Assembly: GCF_015710575.1 (NCBI RefSeq)
Contig: NZ_CP065373.1
Coordinates: forward strand, 1,240,001 to 1,304,000
From: Mycolicibacterium mengxianglii
GTDB lineage: Bacteria; Actinomycetota; Actinomycetes; Mycobacteriales; Mycobacteriaceae
Direction: 5' to 3'
DNA length: 64,000 nt
The position numbers were made by a program, and so were the translations under genes. Numbering within the stretch: position 1 is the first letter of the stretch; each line of letters starts with the position of its first letter. Of the stretch, positions 24,011 through 33,740 are shown piece by piece. Below the pieces are notes generated by a model. It saw only the letters and a list, made by a program, of their open reading frames with translations, was not told where the DNA came from and ran no database searches.

Positions 24011-24809
24011 GGGTGCCGAGCGGTGGTCGCCCGGGATCGGTCGGATCCAGAACATGTCCGGTCCGATGCAGGCGGTCGGTGGGTTGTTTTCGATGTCGGC
24101 TGATGCGGTGAAGTTCATTTTCGTGCGGCCGTTTCAGTGGCGGGAGTTCTTGGAGCAGTCGTGGTTTGTCGCTCGGGTGTCGTTGGCGCCGACGTTGTTG
24201 GTGGCGATTCCGTTCACGGTGTTGGTCAGTTTCACCCTGAACATCTTGTTGCGGGAGCTGGGTGCGGCTGATTTGTCCGGTGCCGGTGCGGCTTTCGGGG
24301 CGGTGACGCAGGTTGGTCCGCTGGTGACGGTGTTGATCGTCGCCGGCGCGGGTGCGACGGCGATGTGTGCCGATCTGGGGTCGCGAACCATCCGTGAGGA
24401 GATCGACGCGATGGAGGTGCTGGGGATCAACCCGGTGCAACGCCTGGTGACTCCGCGGATGTTGGCTTCGGGCCTGGTGGCGCTGCTGCTCAACAGCTTG
24501 GTGGTGATCGTCGGCATTCTGGGCGGCTACGTGTTCTCGGTGTTCGTCCAGGATGTGAATCCGGGGGCGTTCGCGGCGGGGATCACCTTGTTGACCGGGG
24601 TTCCTGAGGTGATCATCTCGTGTGTCAAGGCGGCGTTGTTCGGGTTGATCGCGGGGTTGGTGGCCTGTTATCGCGGGTTGACCATCACTGGTGGTGGGGC
24701 CAAGGCGGTGGGTAACGCCGTCAACGAGACAGTGGTGTACGCGTTCATGGCGTTGTTCGTCATCAACGTCGTCGTCACCGCCATCGGTATCCAGATGACG
24801 AACAGCTGA
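24000..24809 (+). CDS. yrbEA: YrbEA, MlaE-family permease of the Mce transporter
   Basis: 269 aa, ATG 24000 behind AGAAGG. Integral membrane permease of the MlaE/YrbE family: several hydrophobic helices and the family loop GSRTIREEIDAMEVLGINP, which contacts the ATPase (Mkl/MceG, not encoded here). From memory it is most like the YrbE4A type (for example LVSFTLNILLRELGAADLSGAG, quoted in part as TLNILLRELGAADLSG), so an Mce4-like sterol importer is possible but not proven. First gene of the yrbE-mce operon. Confidence 0.93.
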   Translation: MASKGAERWSPGIGRIQNMSGPMQAVGGLFSMSADAVKFIFVRPFQWREFLEQSWFVARVSLAPTLLVAIPFTVLVSFTLNILLRELGAADLSGAGAAFGAVTQVGPLVTVLIVAGAGATAMCADLGSRTIREEIDAMEVLGINPVQRLVTPRMLASGLVALLLNSLVVIVGILGGYVFSVFVQDVNPGAFAAGITLLTGVPEVIISCVKAALFGLIAGLVACYRGLTITGGGAKAVGNAVNETVVYAFMALFVINVVVTAIGIQMTNS

Positions 24810-24820
24810 GGGCAGAGATC

Positions 24821-25678
24821 ATGGGTACCACAGCGGTGTTGCGGTCGCGGTTTCCGCGGTTGGCCAATCATGTTGGCCGGCCGGTGTCGTTGTTGTCGCG
24901 CGTCGGCGATCACACCTTGTTCTACGGGCGGGCGTTGGCCGGGATCCCGCATGCGACAGTGCATTTCCGTAAAGAGGTCATCCGGTTGATCGCCGAGATC
25001 TCCATGGGCGCTGGAACGTTGGCGATGATCGGCGGCACCGTGGTGATCGTCGGGTTCCTGACCCTGGCGACCGGTGGGGTGCTGGCGATTCAGGGCTACA
25101 GCTCGTTGGGCAATATCGGTATCGAGGCGTTGACCGGGTTCTTGGCGGCGTTCATCAACGTCCGGATCTCGGCGCCGATCGTCGCGGGGATCGGGTTGGC
25201 GGCGACCTTCGGTGCCGGGGTGACCGCACAGTTGGGCGCGATGCGGATCAACGAGGAAATCGATGCGCTGGAGTCGATGGGGATTCGGCCGGTGGAGTAT
25301 CTGGTGTCGACGCGGATCGTGGCCGGGATGGTGGCGATCACGCCGCTGTACTCGATCGCGGTGATCTTGTCGTTTGTGGCCAGCCAGTTCACCACGACGG
25401 TGCTGTTGGGCCAGTCGGGTGGCTTGTATGACCACTACTTCACGACGTTCTTGAACCCGATCGACCTGCTGTGGTCGTTCCTGCAGGCGATCTTGATGGC
25501 ACTGTCGATCTTGTTGATTCACACCTACTTCGGCTTTTTCGCCTCGGGTGGGCCTTCGGGGGTGGGCGTGGCGGTGGGTAACGCGGTACGCACCTCGCTG
25601 ATCGTGGTGGTCTCGGTGACCCTGCTGGTCTCCCTGTCGGTGTACGGCTCCAACGGCAACTTCAACCTGAGCGGCTAG
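24821..25678 (+). CDS. yrbEB: YrbEB, MlaE-family permease of the Mce transporter
   Basis: 285 aa, ATG 24821, 11 nt after yrbEA. Second MlaE-type permease subunit, with the matching cytoplasmic loop RINEEIDALESMGIRP and helices throughout. YrbEA and YrbEB pair in the inner membrane and hold the hexameric MceA-F assembly. Followed after 13 nt by mceA. Confidence 0.93.
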   Translation: MGTTAVLRSRFPRLANHVGRPVSLLSRVGDHTLFYGRALAGIPHATVHFRKEVIRLIAEISMGAGTLAMIGGTVVIVGFLTLATGGVLAIQGYSSLGNIGIEALTGFLAAFINVRISAPIVAGIGLAATFGAGVTAQLGAMRINEEIDALESMGIRPVEYLVSTRIVAGMVAITPLYSIAVILSFVASQFTTTVLLGQSGGLYDHYFTTFLNPIDLLWSFLQAILMALSILLIHTYFGFFASGGPSGVGVAVGNAVRTSLIVVVSVTLLVSLSVYGSNGNFNLSG

Positions 25679-25691
25679 GAGGCCAGGCACA

Positions 25692-26969
25692 GTGACACAG
25701 AACCTGGGCCCGGGCCCCATGCACCGCTCGGAGACCACCACCGCGGCCGCGCCGGTCGCGGCGCGCTCCGGCGGAAGTTTCGGCGCGTCAAGCAAAGCCC
25801 GGCCCATCGCAGGGCTGGTGACGGTCCTGGTGATCGTCGGCATTGTCGTCATGGCGATCGGGCTGTTCCGTGGCAGCTACACCAAAACCGTTCCCGTGAC
25901 CGTGCTGTCACCGCGGGCCGGTCTGGTGATGAATCCCGACGCCAAGGTCAAGATGCGTGGTGTGCAGGTCGGCACGGTCAAATCGATTGTGTCGCAGGCA
26001 GACGGCCAAGCCGCCATCCACCTCGACATGGATCCCAGCCAACTGCATCTCATCCCGGCCAATGTCCAGGTCGACGTGGCGTCCTCGACGGTGTTCGGCG
26101 CCAAGTTCGTCAACTTGGTACCACCGAAGGACCCGTCGCCGCAGCCGATGCACGCCGGGCAGGTCTTCGAGGGTGATCACGTCACCGTCGAGATCAACAC
26201 CGTGTTCCAGCAGCTGACCCAGGTGCTCGAGAGGATCGACCCGGCGAAACTGAACGAGACACTGGGTGCGATGTCAGCGGCTTTCGCCGGGCGTGGTGAG
26301 CGAATGGGCCAGTCCCTGACCGACTTCGAGGCATTGCTGGAGAAGCTCGAACCCAGCCTTCCCAATATGGCCCGCGATATCGAGCTGACAGCGCCGGTGG
26401 CAGGTGCCTACGCCGACGCCGCACCCGATCTGGTACGCACGGTGGACAACACGATCACCATCAGTGACAGCATCGTCGACGAACAGCAGAACCTCGATGC
26501 ATTCCTGGTGAGCATGATCGGACTGGCCGATATGGGCAACGATGTCGTGGGCGGCAATCAGCCTGCGCTCTCGGAGTTATTACGTCTGCTGGTACCGACC
26601 ACAGACGTCCTGCGCGACTACGCACCTGCCCTCAACTGTGCACTCGCCGGTATGGCGGTGCTGTCCAAGCAGCCACCGGCTCCCGACCCCGGCGTCGCGG
26701 TCAACGTCGCGTTCACATTGGGTATCGAACGCTACCGCTACCCGTCAGGCCTGCCCAAAGTCGCGGCGTCCGGTGGGCCGCAGTGCATGTCGCTGCCCAG
26801 AGTGCCTTTTGGAACGCGCGTCCCCTACCTGGTGACCGACACCGGTGCCAACCCGTGGCAGTACGGCAACCAGGGGATCCTGCTCAACTCCGACGGCCTG
26901 AAGCAGATGCTGTTCGGGCCGCTGGACGGACCACCCCGTAACACCCCACAGATTGGACAACCGGGATGA
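25692..26969 (+). CDS. mceA: MceA, Mce-family substrate-binding subunit
   Basis: 425 aa, GTG 25692. A 35-residue cytoplasmic Ala/Ser-rich leader precedes a single transmembrane helix (VTVLVIVGIVVMAIGLF), then the MCE beta-barrel domain with VKMRGVQVGTVKSI at about residues 87-100 and a long helical region. The helix and MCE domain anchor the subunit across the inner membrane into the hexameric lipid tunnel. Overlaps mceB by ATGA. Confidence 0.93.
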   Translation: MTQNLGPGPMHRSETTTAAAPVAARSGGSFGASSKARPIAGLVTVLVIVGIVVMAIGLFRGSYTKTVPVTVLSPRAGLVMNPDAKVKMRGVQVGTVKSIVSQADGQAAIHLDMDPSQLHLIPANVQVDVASSTVFGAKFVNLVPPKDPSPQPMHAGQVFEGDHVTVEINTVFQQLTQVLERIDPAKLNETLGAMSAAFAGRGERMGQSLTDFEALLEKLEPSLPNMARDIELTAPVAGAYADAAPDLVRTVDNTITISDSIVDEQQNLDAFLVSMIGLADMGNDVVGGNQPALSELLRLLVPTTDVLRDYAPALNCALAGMAVLSKQPPAPDPGVAVNVAFTLGIERYRYPSGLPKVAASGGPQCMSLPRVPFGTRVPYLVTDTGANPWQYGNQGILLNSDGLKQMLFGPLDGPPRNTPQIGQPG

Positions 26970-27991
26970 CCGGCTCCACTCGCACCATCGTCAAGTTCGG
27001 CGCCTTCGCGCTCGTGATGGTCGTCCTCACCGGATTCCTGTTCGCGACCTTCGGCGAGTACCGCAGCGGGTCCACCTCGAACTATTCCGCGGTGTTCTCA
27101 GATGCCTCGCGGCTGGACACCGGCGACTCCGTGCGCATCGCCGGCGTCCGGATCGGCACCGTGGAATCGGTGTCGCTGCAGGATGATCGCAAGGTGCTGG
27201 TCGAATTCGACGCCGACCGCAGCATCGTCCTGACCACCGGAACCAAAGCAGCGGTTCGTTACCTGAACCTGGTGGGCGACCGGTACCTGGAACTGATCGA
27301 CAGTCCCGGATCCACGCGGGTCATGCCGTCAGGGGCGCAGATCCCCGAGGACCGCACCCAGTCGGCCCTTGATCTCGACCTGCTGCTGGGTGGGCTGCGC
27401 CCGGTCATCCAGGGCCTCAATCCGCAAGACGTCAACGCGCTCACGTCGTCACTCATCCAGATCCTGCAGGGACAGGGTGGGTCATTGGATTCGCTGATGA
27501 GCAAGACGTCCTCCTTCTCGACCACCCTGGCGGACAACAACCAGGTCATCGAGCAGCTCATCGACAACCTCAACACGGTCGTCGGCACACTGGCCAAGGA
27601 CGGCGACAAGTTCTCCGGCACCGTCGACAAGCTGGAACAGCTGATCGCCGGACTGTCTGAGGACCGCGACCCCATCGGTACGGCGATCACGTCCCTCGAC
27701 AACGGAACGGACTCGATCGCAAGCCTGCTCACCGAAGCACGGCCGCCGCTGGCCGCCACCGTCGACCAGCTCAACGTGCTGGCCCCGCTGCTCGAAGACG
27801 GCAAGGCCAACCTCGACGCTGCGCTGCAGAAGGGGCCGGACAACTACCGCAAGCTGCGCCGGCTGGGTGCCTACGGCAGCTGGATCATGTACTACATCTG
27901 TGGCCTGTCCTTCCGCGCCACCGACCTCCAGGGCCGGACCGCGGTCTTCCCGTGGATCAAACAAGAAAGCGGGAGGTGTGCGGAGCCCTGA
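26966..27991 (+). CDS. mceB: MceB, Mce-family substrate-binding subunit
   Basis: 341 aa, ATG 26966. N-terminal membrane helix (FGAFALVMVVLTGFLFATF), MCE domain with VRIAGVRIGTVESV, then heptad-like helices in the needle region. It is the shortest of the six, without a Pro-rich tail. Stop overlaps the mceC start (TGATG). Confidence 0.93.
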   Translation: MTGSTRTIVKFGAFALVMVVLTGFLFATFGEYRSGSTSNYSAVFSDASRLDTGDSVRIAGVRIGTVESVSLQDDRKVLVEFDADRSIVLTTGTKAAVRYLNLVGDRYLELIDSPGSTRVMPSGAQIPEDRTQSALDLDLLLGGLRPVIQGLNPQDVNALTSSLIQILQGQGGSLDSLMSKTSSFSTTLADNNQVIEQLIDNLNTVVGTLAKDGDKFSGTVDKLEQLIAGLSEDRDPIGTAITSLDNGTDSIASLLTEARPPLAATVDQLNVLAPLLEDGKANLDAALQKGPDNYRKLRRLGAYGSWIMYYICGLSFRATDLQGRTAVFPWIKQESGRCAEP

Positions 27992-29067
27992 TGTTGAAAT
28001 ACCGCGAATCCAACCTCATCAAAGCGGGCTTCATCGGCGTCGTGCTGATGATCCTGATCATCGCCGTCGGGCTGCAACCCGAACGGATCCTGCAATGGGC
28101 CACCTCGCTGCGGCACCAGGCGCTGTTCACCGAAGCCGGTGGGATCACCGTCGGCAACGACGTGACCATGGCCGGGATCAAAGTCGGTTCGGTGTCCGAC
28201 ATCTCGCTGCAGCGCGGGGACGCGCTCATCACCTTCACGGTGCAGGGCAAGTACCCACTCGGCTCACTGACCACCGCGCACATCCGTACGGGATCGCTGC
28301 TCGGCGAACGCGTGCTGACGCTGGAGTCGGACGGCAGCGGTTCACTGGACGGGGTGATCCCGACGTCGCGGACGTCCTCGCCCTACTCGCTGACCGATGC
28401 GGTGAGCGACCTGACGGCCAACACAACGGGCACCGACACGGTGTCGCTGAACCAGTCGCTGGACACACTGTCGCAGACCATCGATCAGTTGGCGCCGAAG
28501 CTGGGCCCGACATTCGACGGCCTGAGCCGGTTGTCGCAGTCGATCAACAGCCGCAACGAAGACTTGGCCAGCTTGCTCAGGAGCGCCGCCGATGTCACCG
28601 ACGTGCTGTCCCAGCGCAGTGATCAGCTCAACACGTTGATCCTGAACGCCAACGACCTCCTCGGCGTCCTCAACGAGCGGCGCCAGGCGATCGTCGATCT
28701 GCTGGCCAATACCGCCGCCGTCTCGGAGCAACTGACCGGGCTGGTCGCTGACAACGAAGCGGAACTGGCACCCACGCTGGAGCGACTGAACTCGGTGACG
28801 GCGATGCTGGAGAAAAATCGCGACAACATCGGCAAGATCTTGCCCGGTCTCGCGAAATTCCAAGTGACACAGGGTGAGACATTGGCAAACGGGCCCTACT
28901 ACAACGCATATGTGCCGAACCTCCAACCGGCGCAGCTGTTGCAACCGTTCTTCGACTACGCCCTCGGGTTCCGGCGTGGCACCAACGCCGGCCAGCCGCA
29001 GGACAACGCCGGACCGCGTGCTGAGCTCCCGCTTCCGTACAACGGCATCCCGGGAGGGTCGCGCTGA
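27991..29067 (+). CDS. mceC: MceC, Mce-family substrate-binding subunit
   Basis: 358 aa from ATG 27991, which overlaps the mceB stop; starts further upstream lie inside mceB. Membrane helix AGFIGVVLMILIIAVGL near residue 12, MCE domain with VTMAGIKVGSVSDI, then a long amphipathic helical stretch rich in L, Q, S and D with repeated LSQ/LNTL heptads. Ends without a Pro-rich tail; TGATG overlap with mceD. Confidence 0.93.
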   Translation: MLKYRESNLIKAGFIGVVLMILIIAVGLQPERILQWATSLRHQALFTEAGGITVGNDVTMAGIKVGSVSDISLQRGDALITFTVQGKYPLGSLTTAHIRTGSLLGERVLTLESDGSGSLDGVIPTSRTSSPYSLTDAVSDLTANTTGTDTVSLNQSLDTLSQTIDQLAPKLGPTFDGLSRLSQSINSRNEDLASLLRSAADVTDVLSQRSDQLNTLILNANDLLGVLNERRQAIVDLLANTAAVSEQLTGLVADNEAELAPTLERLNSVTAMLEKNRDNIGKILPGLAKFQVTQGETLANGPYYNAYVPNLQPAQLLQPFFDYALGFRRGTNAGQPQDNAGPRAELPLPYNGIPGGSR

Positions 29068-30509
29068 TGAACCGCAAGCGTTTGTTGACCGGCCTGGCGG
29101 TGGTGGTGGTGGCGCTGCTGGTGGTGGGCGGGGGGTTCGTGGTCCGACAGGTCGTCTTCGGACCACGAACAATCAGCGCACTGTTCACCTCGGCCACCGG
29201 TATCTATCCCGGGGACGAGGTCCGGGTGTCCGGAGTCAAGGTCGGGACCATCGATGCGATCGTTCCGGAAGGCACCCAGACGCGCATCACCCTCAAAGTT
29301 GACCGCGATGTCCCGGTACCCGCCGATGCCAAGGCAGTGATCGTGGCGCAGAACCTGGTGGCAGCCCGGTACGTCCAGTTGGCGCCCGCCTACCGCGACA
29401 GCGGACCGACGCTGCCCGACGACGCGGAGATCCCACTGGATCGCACCGCAATCCCCATTGAATGGGATGAGGTCAAGGAACAGTTGATGCGGCTGTCAAC
29501 AGAACTCGGACCCCAGAGCGGAGTGGATGGCACCTCGGTGTCCCGGTTCATCGACAGCGCGGCCAACGCGCTGGATGGCAACGGCGACAAGCTACGTCAG
29601 ACCATCTCGCAGCTGTCCGGGGTCGCGCGGATCCTCGCTGACGGCAGCGGCAACATTGTCGACATCATCAAGAACCTGCAGGCGTTCATCACCGCCCTGC
29701 GTAACAGCAACGAGCAGGTGGTGTCGTTCCAGAACCGGCTGGCGACACTGACCAGCGTCGTGGACGGCAGCCGCACCGATCTCGATGCCGCCCTGAAGAA
29801 CTTGTCGGTGGCGGTGGTGGAGGTGCAGCGCTTCGTCGCGGGCAGCCGTAACCAGACCTCAGAGCAGTTCCAGCGGTTGAACAACGTGGTCCAGAACCTG
29901 GTCGATCACAAGATGGACCTGCAGAACGTCCTGCACGTCGCACCCAACGCTTTCGCCAACGGATACAACATCTACAACCCCGACGCCGGCAGCGCCGTCG
30001 GACAGTTCGTGTTCAACAACTTCAGCAACCCGGTGGAATTCATCTGCGGCGCAATCGGGGCCATCGAGAACACCACTGCGCCCGAGACGGCGAAGCTGTG
30101 TGCGGACTACCTGGGTCCGGCCCTGCGTCTGCTGAACTTCAACTACCTGCCGTTCCCGATCCAGCCGTACCTGATGCCGTCGGCCGATCCGAAGAACCTC
30201 ATCTACTCGGAACCTCGCCTGGCGCCCAATGACGGCCCGCCCCTGCCGCCACCGGCGGAGGTGCCACCCGCGATCTCCGCTTACGAAGGTGTGGCGCCGG
30301 GTCCGGCGCCATACACCGGACGGCCACCGGACGCACTGCCCCCCGGAGCTCAGCAGTTGCTTCCGGGTGCGCCTGCCGGCCCGGCGCCGAATGTGCCACC
30401 CAGCGTCTACAACATGCTGGCGCCCGCGGGGCCACCACCGGGACCTGCGCCGGGTCCACCGCTGGCGGCCGAAGCGTCCGCACCGGCAGGAGGGACACCA
30501 CCCGCATGA
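29067..30509 (+). CDS. mceD: MceD, Mce-family substrate-binding subunit
   Basis: 480 aa, ATG 29067. Membrane helix LAVVVVALLVVGGGFVV at 8-24, MCE domain with VRVSGVKVGTIDAI, helical needle, and a C-terminal tail of about 100 residues rich in Pro and Ala (for example APYTGRPPDALPPG). Such tails are typical of one or two Mce subunits per operon and may reach into the cell envelope. ATGA overlap with mceE. Confidence 0.93.
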   Translation: MNRKRLLTGLAVVVVALLVVGGGFVVRQVVFGPRTISALFTSATGIYPGDEVRVSGVKVGTIDAIVPEGTQTRITLKVDRDVPVPADAKAVIVAQNLVAARYVQLAPAYRDSGPTLPDDAEIPLDRTAIPIEWDEVKEQLMRLSTELGPQSGVDGTSVSRFIDSAANALDGNGDKLRQTISQLSGVARILADGSGNIVDIIKNLQAFITALRNSNEQVVSFQNRLATLTSVVDGSRTDLDAALKNLSVAVVEVQRFVAGSRNQTSEQFQRLNNVVQNLVDHKMDLQNVLHVAPNAFANGYNIYNPDAGSAVGQFVFNNFSNPVEFICGAIGAIENTTAPETAKLCADYLGPALRLLNFNYLPFPIQPYLMPSADPKNLIYSEPRLAPNDGPPLPPPAEVPPAISAYEGVAPGPAPYTGRPPDALPPGAQQLLPGAPAGPAPNVPPSVYNMLAPAGPPPGPAPGPPLAAEASAPAGGTPPA

Positions 30510-31870
30510 TCGGTGACAAATCCTTGAAGCTCGCGATCACGGTGGGCACGTGCGTAGCGTTGGCGACGAGCGGATGCGCCTTCCAGGGTGTCAACTCGCT
30601 GCCATTGCCCGGCGCGGTCGGACGAGGGTCCGAGGCCAGCGTCTACCATGTCCAAATCGCCAATGTGTCCACATTGGAACCGAATTCACCGGTGATGATC
30701 AACGATGTGATCGTCGGCAGTATTCGGAAGATGACCGTCGACAATTGGCACGCGGATGTGGAGTTCTCCGTCCAACCCGACGTGGTGGTCCCCGCAAACG
30801 CGGTGGCCAGCATCGGGCAGACCAGCCTGTTGGGTTCGATGCACCTGGCTCTCAACCCGCCGGTGGGGGAGTCGCCCAGCGGGGCACTGCAACCGGGAGG
30901 GACGATTGCGCTCAACTCGTCGTCGACCTATCCGTCCACCGAGCAGACGTTGTCCTCGCTGGCGGCCGTCGTCAACGGCGGCGGGCTGGGTCAGATCGGT
31001 GATGTCATCCACAATTTCAGCGCTGCGCTGGATGGTCGTGAGACCGACGTCCGGGATCTGATCACGCGGTTGGATACCTTCGTCGGCACCCTGGATGCAC
31101 AACGCGAAAACATCGTCGCCTCCATCCAGTCGCTCAACCGGTTGTCGACGACGTTCGCCGGCGAACGGGATGTCCTGACCCGGGCCCTGGACCGGATCCC
31201 GCCGGCCATCGACGTGTTGATCCAGGAGCGGCCCCGCCTCACTACCGCCCTGCAGAAGCTCGGGACGTTCAGCGACACCGCGAATCGGCTCGCAAACGAA
31301 TCCCAGGCCGATTTGGTGGCCAATCTGAAGAACCTGGAGCCGGTGATCAAGGCGCTTGCGGATCTGGGGCCGGACCTGGCCCCGGTGCTCGGCTACGCCC
31401 CGACGTTCCCCTACACCCAGAGCTTCATGGATCGCGGTATCCGTGGTGACTACTACAACCTGTTCGCGACGGTGGATCTGACCATCCCACGACTGAAGCG
31501 CACCATGTTCCTGGGCACGCGCTGGGAAAAGGAAGGCGTGCAGTTGGTTCCGGCGCCCGGCGACCCCTACTTCCTCAACTACACCTACGACCCACTCAAG
31601 ACGGGCGTCACCGCGCCGCCGCCAGATGCGTTCCCGCCCGACCAACAGGCCGGTTCGGCACCGGCTGCGCCACCGCCGCCCATCCCGGCTGACATCGGTC
31701 CGATCCTGCCGGTGACCCCGCCGTTGGCGATGACCATGCCGGGTGCGCCGGTGCCCGCTCCCGCGCCGGTCGCCGACTCCAGCGCCCCTGCGCCGATCTT
31801 CGCCGGGCCCTACGGCGCACTGCCGGCACCTGCAGCGGCCTCCGTCCCGCCGATCACAGAGGGTGGCTGA
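30506..31870 (+). CDS. mceE: MceE, lipoprotein Mce subunit (LprK-type)
   Basis: 454 aa, ATG 30506. Lipoprotein signal peptide with lipobox ATSGC (Cys 24) after a short hydrophobic stretch, as in LprK/Mce1E-type subunits; it is membrane-anchored by lipid rather than a helix. MCE domain with VMINDVIVGSIRKM, helical region, then a Pro/Ala-rich tail of about 90 residues. TGATG overlap with mceF. Confidence 0.93.
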   Translation: MIGDKSLKLAITVGTCVALATSGCAFQGVNSLPLPGAVGRGSEASVYHVQIANVSTLEPNSPVMINDVIVGSIRKMTVDNWHADVEFSVQPDVVVPANAVASIGQTSLLGSMHLALNPPVGESPSGALQPGGTIALNSSSTYPSTEQTLSSLAAVVNGGGLGQIGDVIHNFSAALDGRETDVRDLITRLDTFVGTLDAQRENIVASIQSLNRLSTTFAGERDVLTRALDRIPPAIDVLIQERPRLTTALQKLGTFSDTANRLANESQADLVANLKNLEPVIKALADLGPDLAPVLGYAPTFPYTQSFMDRGIRGDYYNLFATVDLTIPRLKRTMFLGTRWEKEGVQLVPAPGDPYFLNYTYDPLKTGVTAPPPDAFPPDQQAGSAPAAPPPPIPADIGPILPVTPPLAMTMPGAPVPAPAPVADSSAPAPIFAGPYGALPAPAAASVPPITEGG

Positions 31871-33663
31871 TGCTCACACGCTTTGTCAGGACTCAGTTGA
31901 TCATGTTCACGATCGCCTCGATCGTCGGCGTGGCGGTGATGGCATTCACCTACATCCAGGTGCCCACGCTGTTGGGGCTCGGAAAGATCACCGTGAAGGT
32001 GGAACTGCCCGCCTCGGGCGGTTTGTACCGGTTCAGCAATGTCACCTACCGCGGTGTGCAGGTCGGCAAGGTGACCTCGGTGCAGCTGACTGACCGGGGT
32101 GCGGAAGCAACACTGTCGCTGAGCACTTCGCCGAAGATTCCGGCCGATCTGCACGCCGAGGTGCGAAGCATCTCGGCAGTAGGTGAGCAGTACGTCGATC
32201 TGTTGCCGCGCACAGATTCCGGGCCGTATCTGGATGACGGTTCGGTGGTCGCCATGTCGGACACCACCATCCCGCAGGCGGTGGGACCGGTGCTGGACCA
32301 GGTCAGCCAGCTGGTGGACAGCATCCCCGAGGGCAAGCTCAGTGACCTGCTCGACGAGTCGTACAAGGCGTTCAACGGCACCGGTTACGACTTCGGGTCG
32401 TTACTGGATTCGGCGTCGACCATCACCGACGATGCCAACAAGATCTCCGACCAGACGCGAGCACTGATCGACGACGCCGGGCCGTTCCTGGACGCCCAGG
32501 CCCAGACCACCGACCAGACCCGGACCTGGGCCGCGAGCCTGGCGGGCATCACCGACCAGGTGGCCGACAACGACCCGCAGATCCGCGACATCCTGGCCAC
32601 CGGACCGGGTTTCGCGCAGGAGACCTCCAAGCTGCTGGATCAGTTGAAGCCGACGCTGCCGATCCTGCTGGCGAATTTGTCCACCGTCGGTCAGATTGCC
32701 GTCACCTACAACGCGTCGATCGAGCAGCTGCTGGTTCTCCTTCCGCCCTACGTGGCACAGGTGCAGACCTACGCTCCGATCAACAATCCCACCGGCATGC
32801 CCAACGGTGAGTTCTCGCTTGGTCTGGGCGACCCGCCCGCCTGTACGGTCGGCTTCCTGCCGCCGTCGGCATGGCGTTCACCCTCCGATACCAGCATCAT
32901 CGACACTCCCGACGACATCTACTGCAAGCTGCCCCAGGATTCGCCGATCGCGGTGCGCGGTGCGCGCAACTATCCGTGCATGGGTCACCCGGGCAAGCGG
33001 GCACCCACTGTCGAATTATGTGACAGTCCTGAGGGATTCAAGCCGTTGGCGCAACGCCAGCACGTGCTCGGCCCGTACCCGCTGGACCCGAACCTGATCG
33101 CACAGGGTATTCCGCCGGACGACCGGGTCAACCCGGACGCCAACATCTACGGTCCGCTACAGGGCTCGCCGTTGCCTCCTGGGGTGGATGTTCGACCTCT
33201 GGGGCCGCCACCACCGCCGGGGCCGCCGACCAACTTCGCCGGAACCGGGCCGGGGTCGTTGTTGCCCGGGCAGCCGTTGTACGACGCACCGCCGGTACCG
33301 GCTCCGACGCCTGATCAGATGTCGCATCTGAACCCGGACGCCGTTCCGACCCCACCGGCTCAGCTGCCGCGCGCCACGGAGGTGCCGATACCGGCGGGAC
33401 TGGACCCCGCCGCGGTCCCGTTGCCGCCCACCGCAGTACCGATGCCACCGCCGTCCGGCCCCGCTCCGGGGCCGGTCAGCGCGGGTGCTGCGCCGACGGC
33501 CGCTCCGAGCGGTTTCGCCGGGAATGCCTCGGCCTCGCCGTCGGTGGCGATCAGTCAGTACAACCCGCGGACCGGGGAGTACATGGGGCGGGACGGAAAG
33601 CTCTACCAGCAGGCCGATCTCGCGGTCACCCCGAAGTCGTGGCAGGACCTGCTGCCCACCTGA
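31870..33663 (+). CDS. mceF: MceF, Mce-family substrate-binding subunit
   Basis: 597 aa, ATG 31870. Membrane helix MFTIASIVGVAVMAFTY, MCE domain with VTYRGVQVGKVTSV, helices, then a long Pro-rich tail of about 190 residues. It closes with the conserved end module SQYNPRTGEYMGRDGKLY and WQDLLPT seen in several Mce proteins. Longest of the six subunits. A hairpin terminator follows 15 nt later. Confidence 0.93.
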   Translation: MLTRFVRTQLIMFTIASIVGVAVMAFTYIQVPTLLGLGKITVKVELPASGGLYRFSNVTYRGVQVGKVTSVQLTDRGAEATLSLSTSPKIPADLHAEVRSISAVGEQYVDLLPRTDSGPYLDDGSVVAMSDTTIPQAVGPVLDQVSQLVDSIPEGKLSDLLDESYKAFNGTGYDFGSLLDSASTITDDANKISDQTRALIDDAGPFLDAQAQTTDQTRTWAASLAGITDQVADNDPQIRDILATGPGFAQETSKLLDQLKPTLPILLANLSTVGQIAVTYNASIEQLLVLLPPYVAQVQTYAPINNPTGMPNGEFSLGLGDPPACTVGFLPPSAWRSPSDTSIIDTPDDIYCKLPQDSPIAVRGARNYPCMGHPGKRAPTVELCDSPEGFKPLAQRQHVLGPYPLDPNLIAQGIPPDDRVNPDANIYGPLQGSPLPPGVDVRPLGPPPPPGPPTNFAGTGPGSLLPGQPLYDAPPVPAPTPDQMSHLNPDAVPTPPAQLPRATEVPIPAGLDPAAVPLPPTAVPMPPPSGPAPGPVSAGAAPTAAPSGFAGNASASPSVAISQYNPRTGEYMGRDGKLYQQADLAVTPKSWQDLLPT

Positions 33664-33677
33664 GGAACCGTTACAAC

Positions 33678-33710
33678 AGAACCGCCACAGGCTGAGCCTG
33701 TGGCGGTTCT
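33678..33710. terminator. terminator of the mce operon
   Basis: A perfect 16-bp inverted repeat (AGAACCGCCACAGGCT and its complement) around a minimal loop, immediately followed by TGTTGTG. The T-tract is interrupted. It would also end the convergent gene whose stop is at 33741. Confidence 0.82.
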
Positions 33711-33740
33711 TGTTGTGCTGCTTGGTATTGCGTACTCGAG

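Noticed and set aside
24668..25852. 394-codon minus-strand frame across yrbEB
   Set aside because: Arg/Gln/His-rich shadow of the permease gene.
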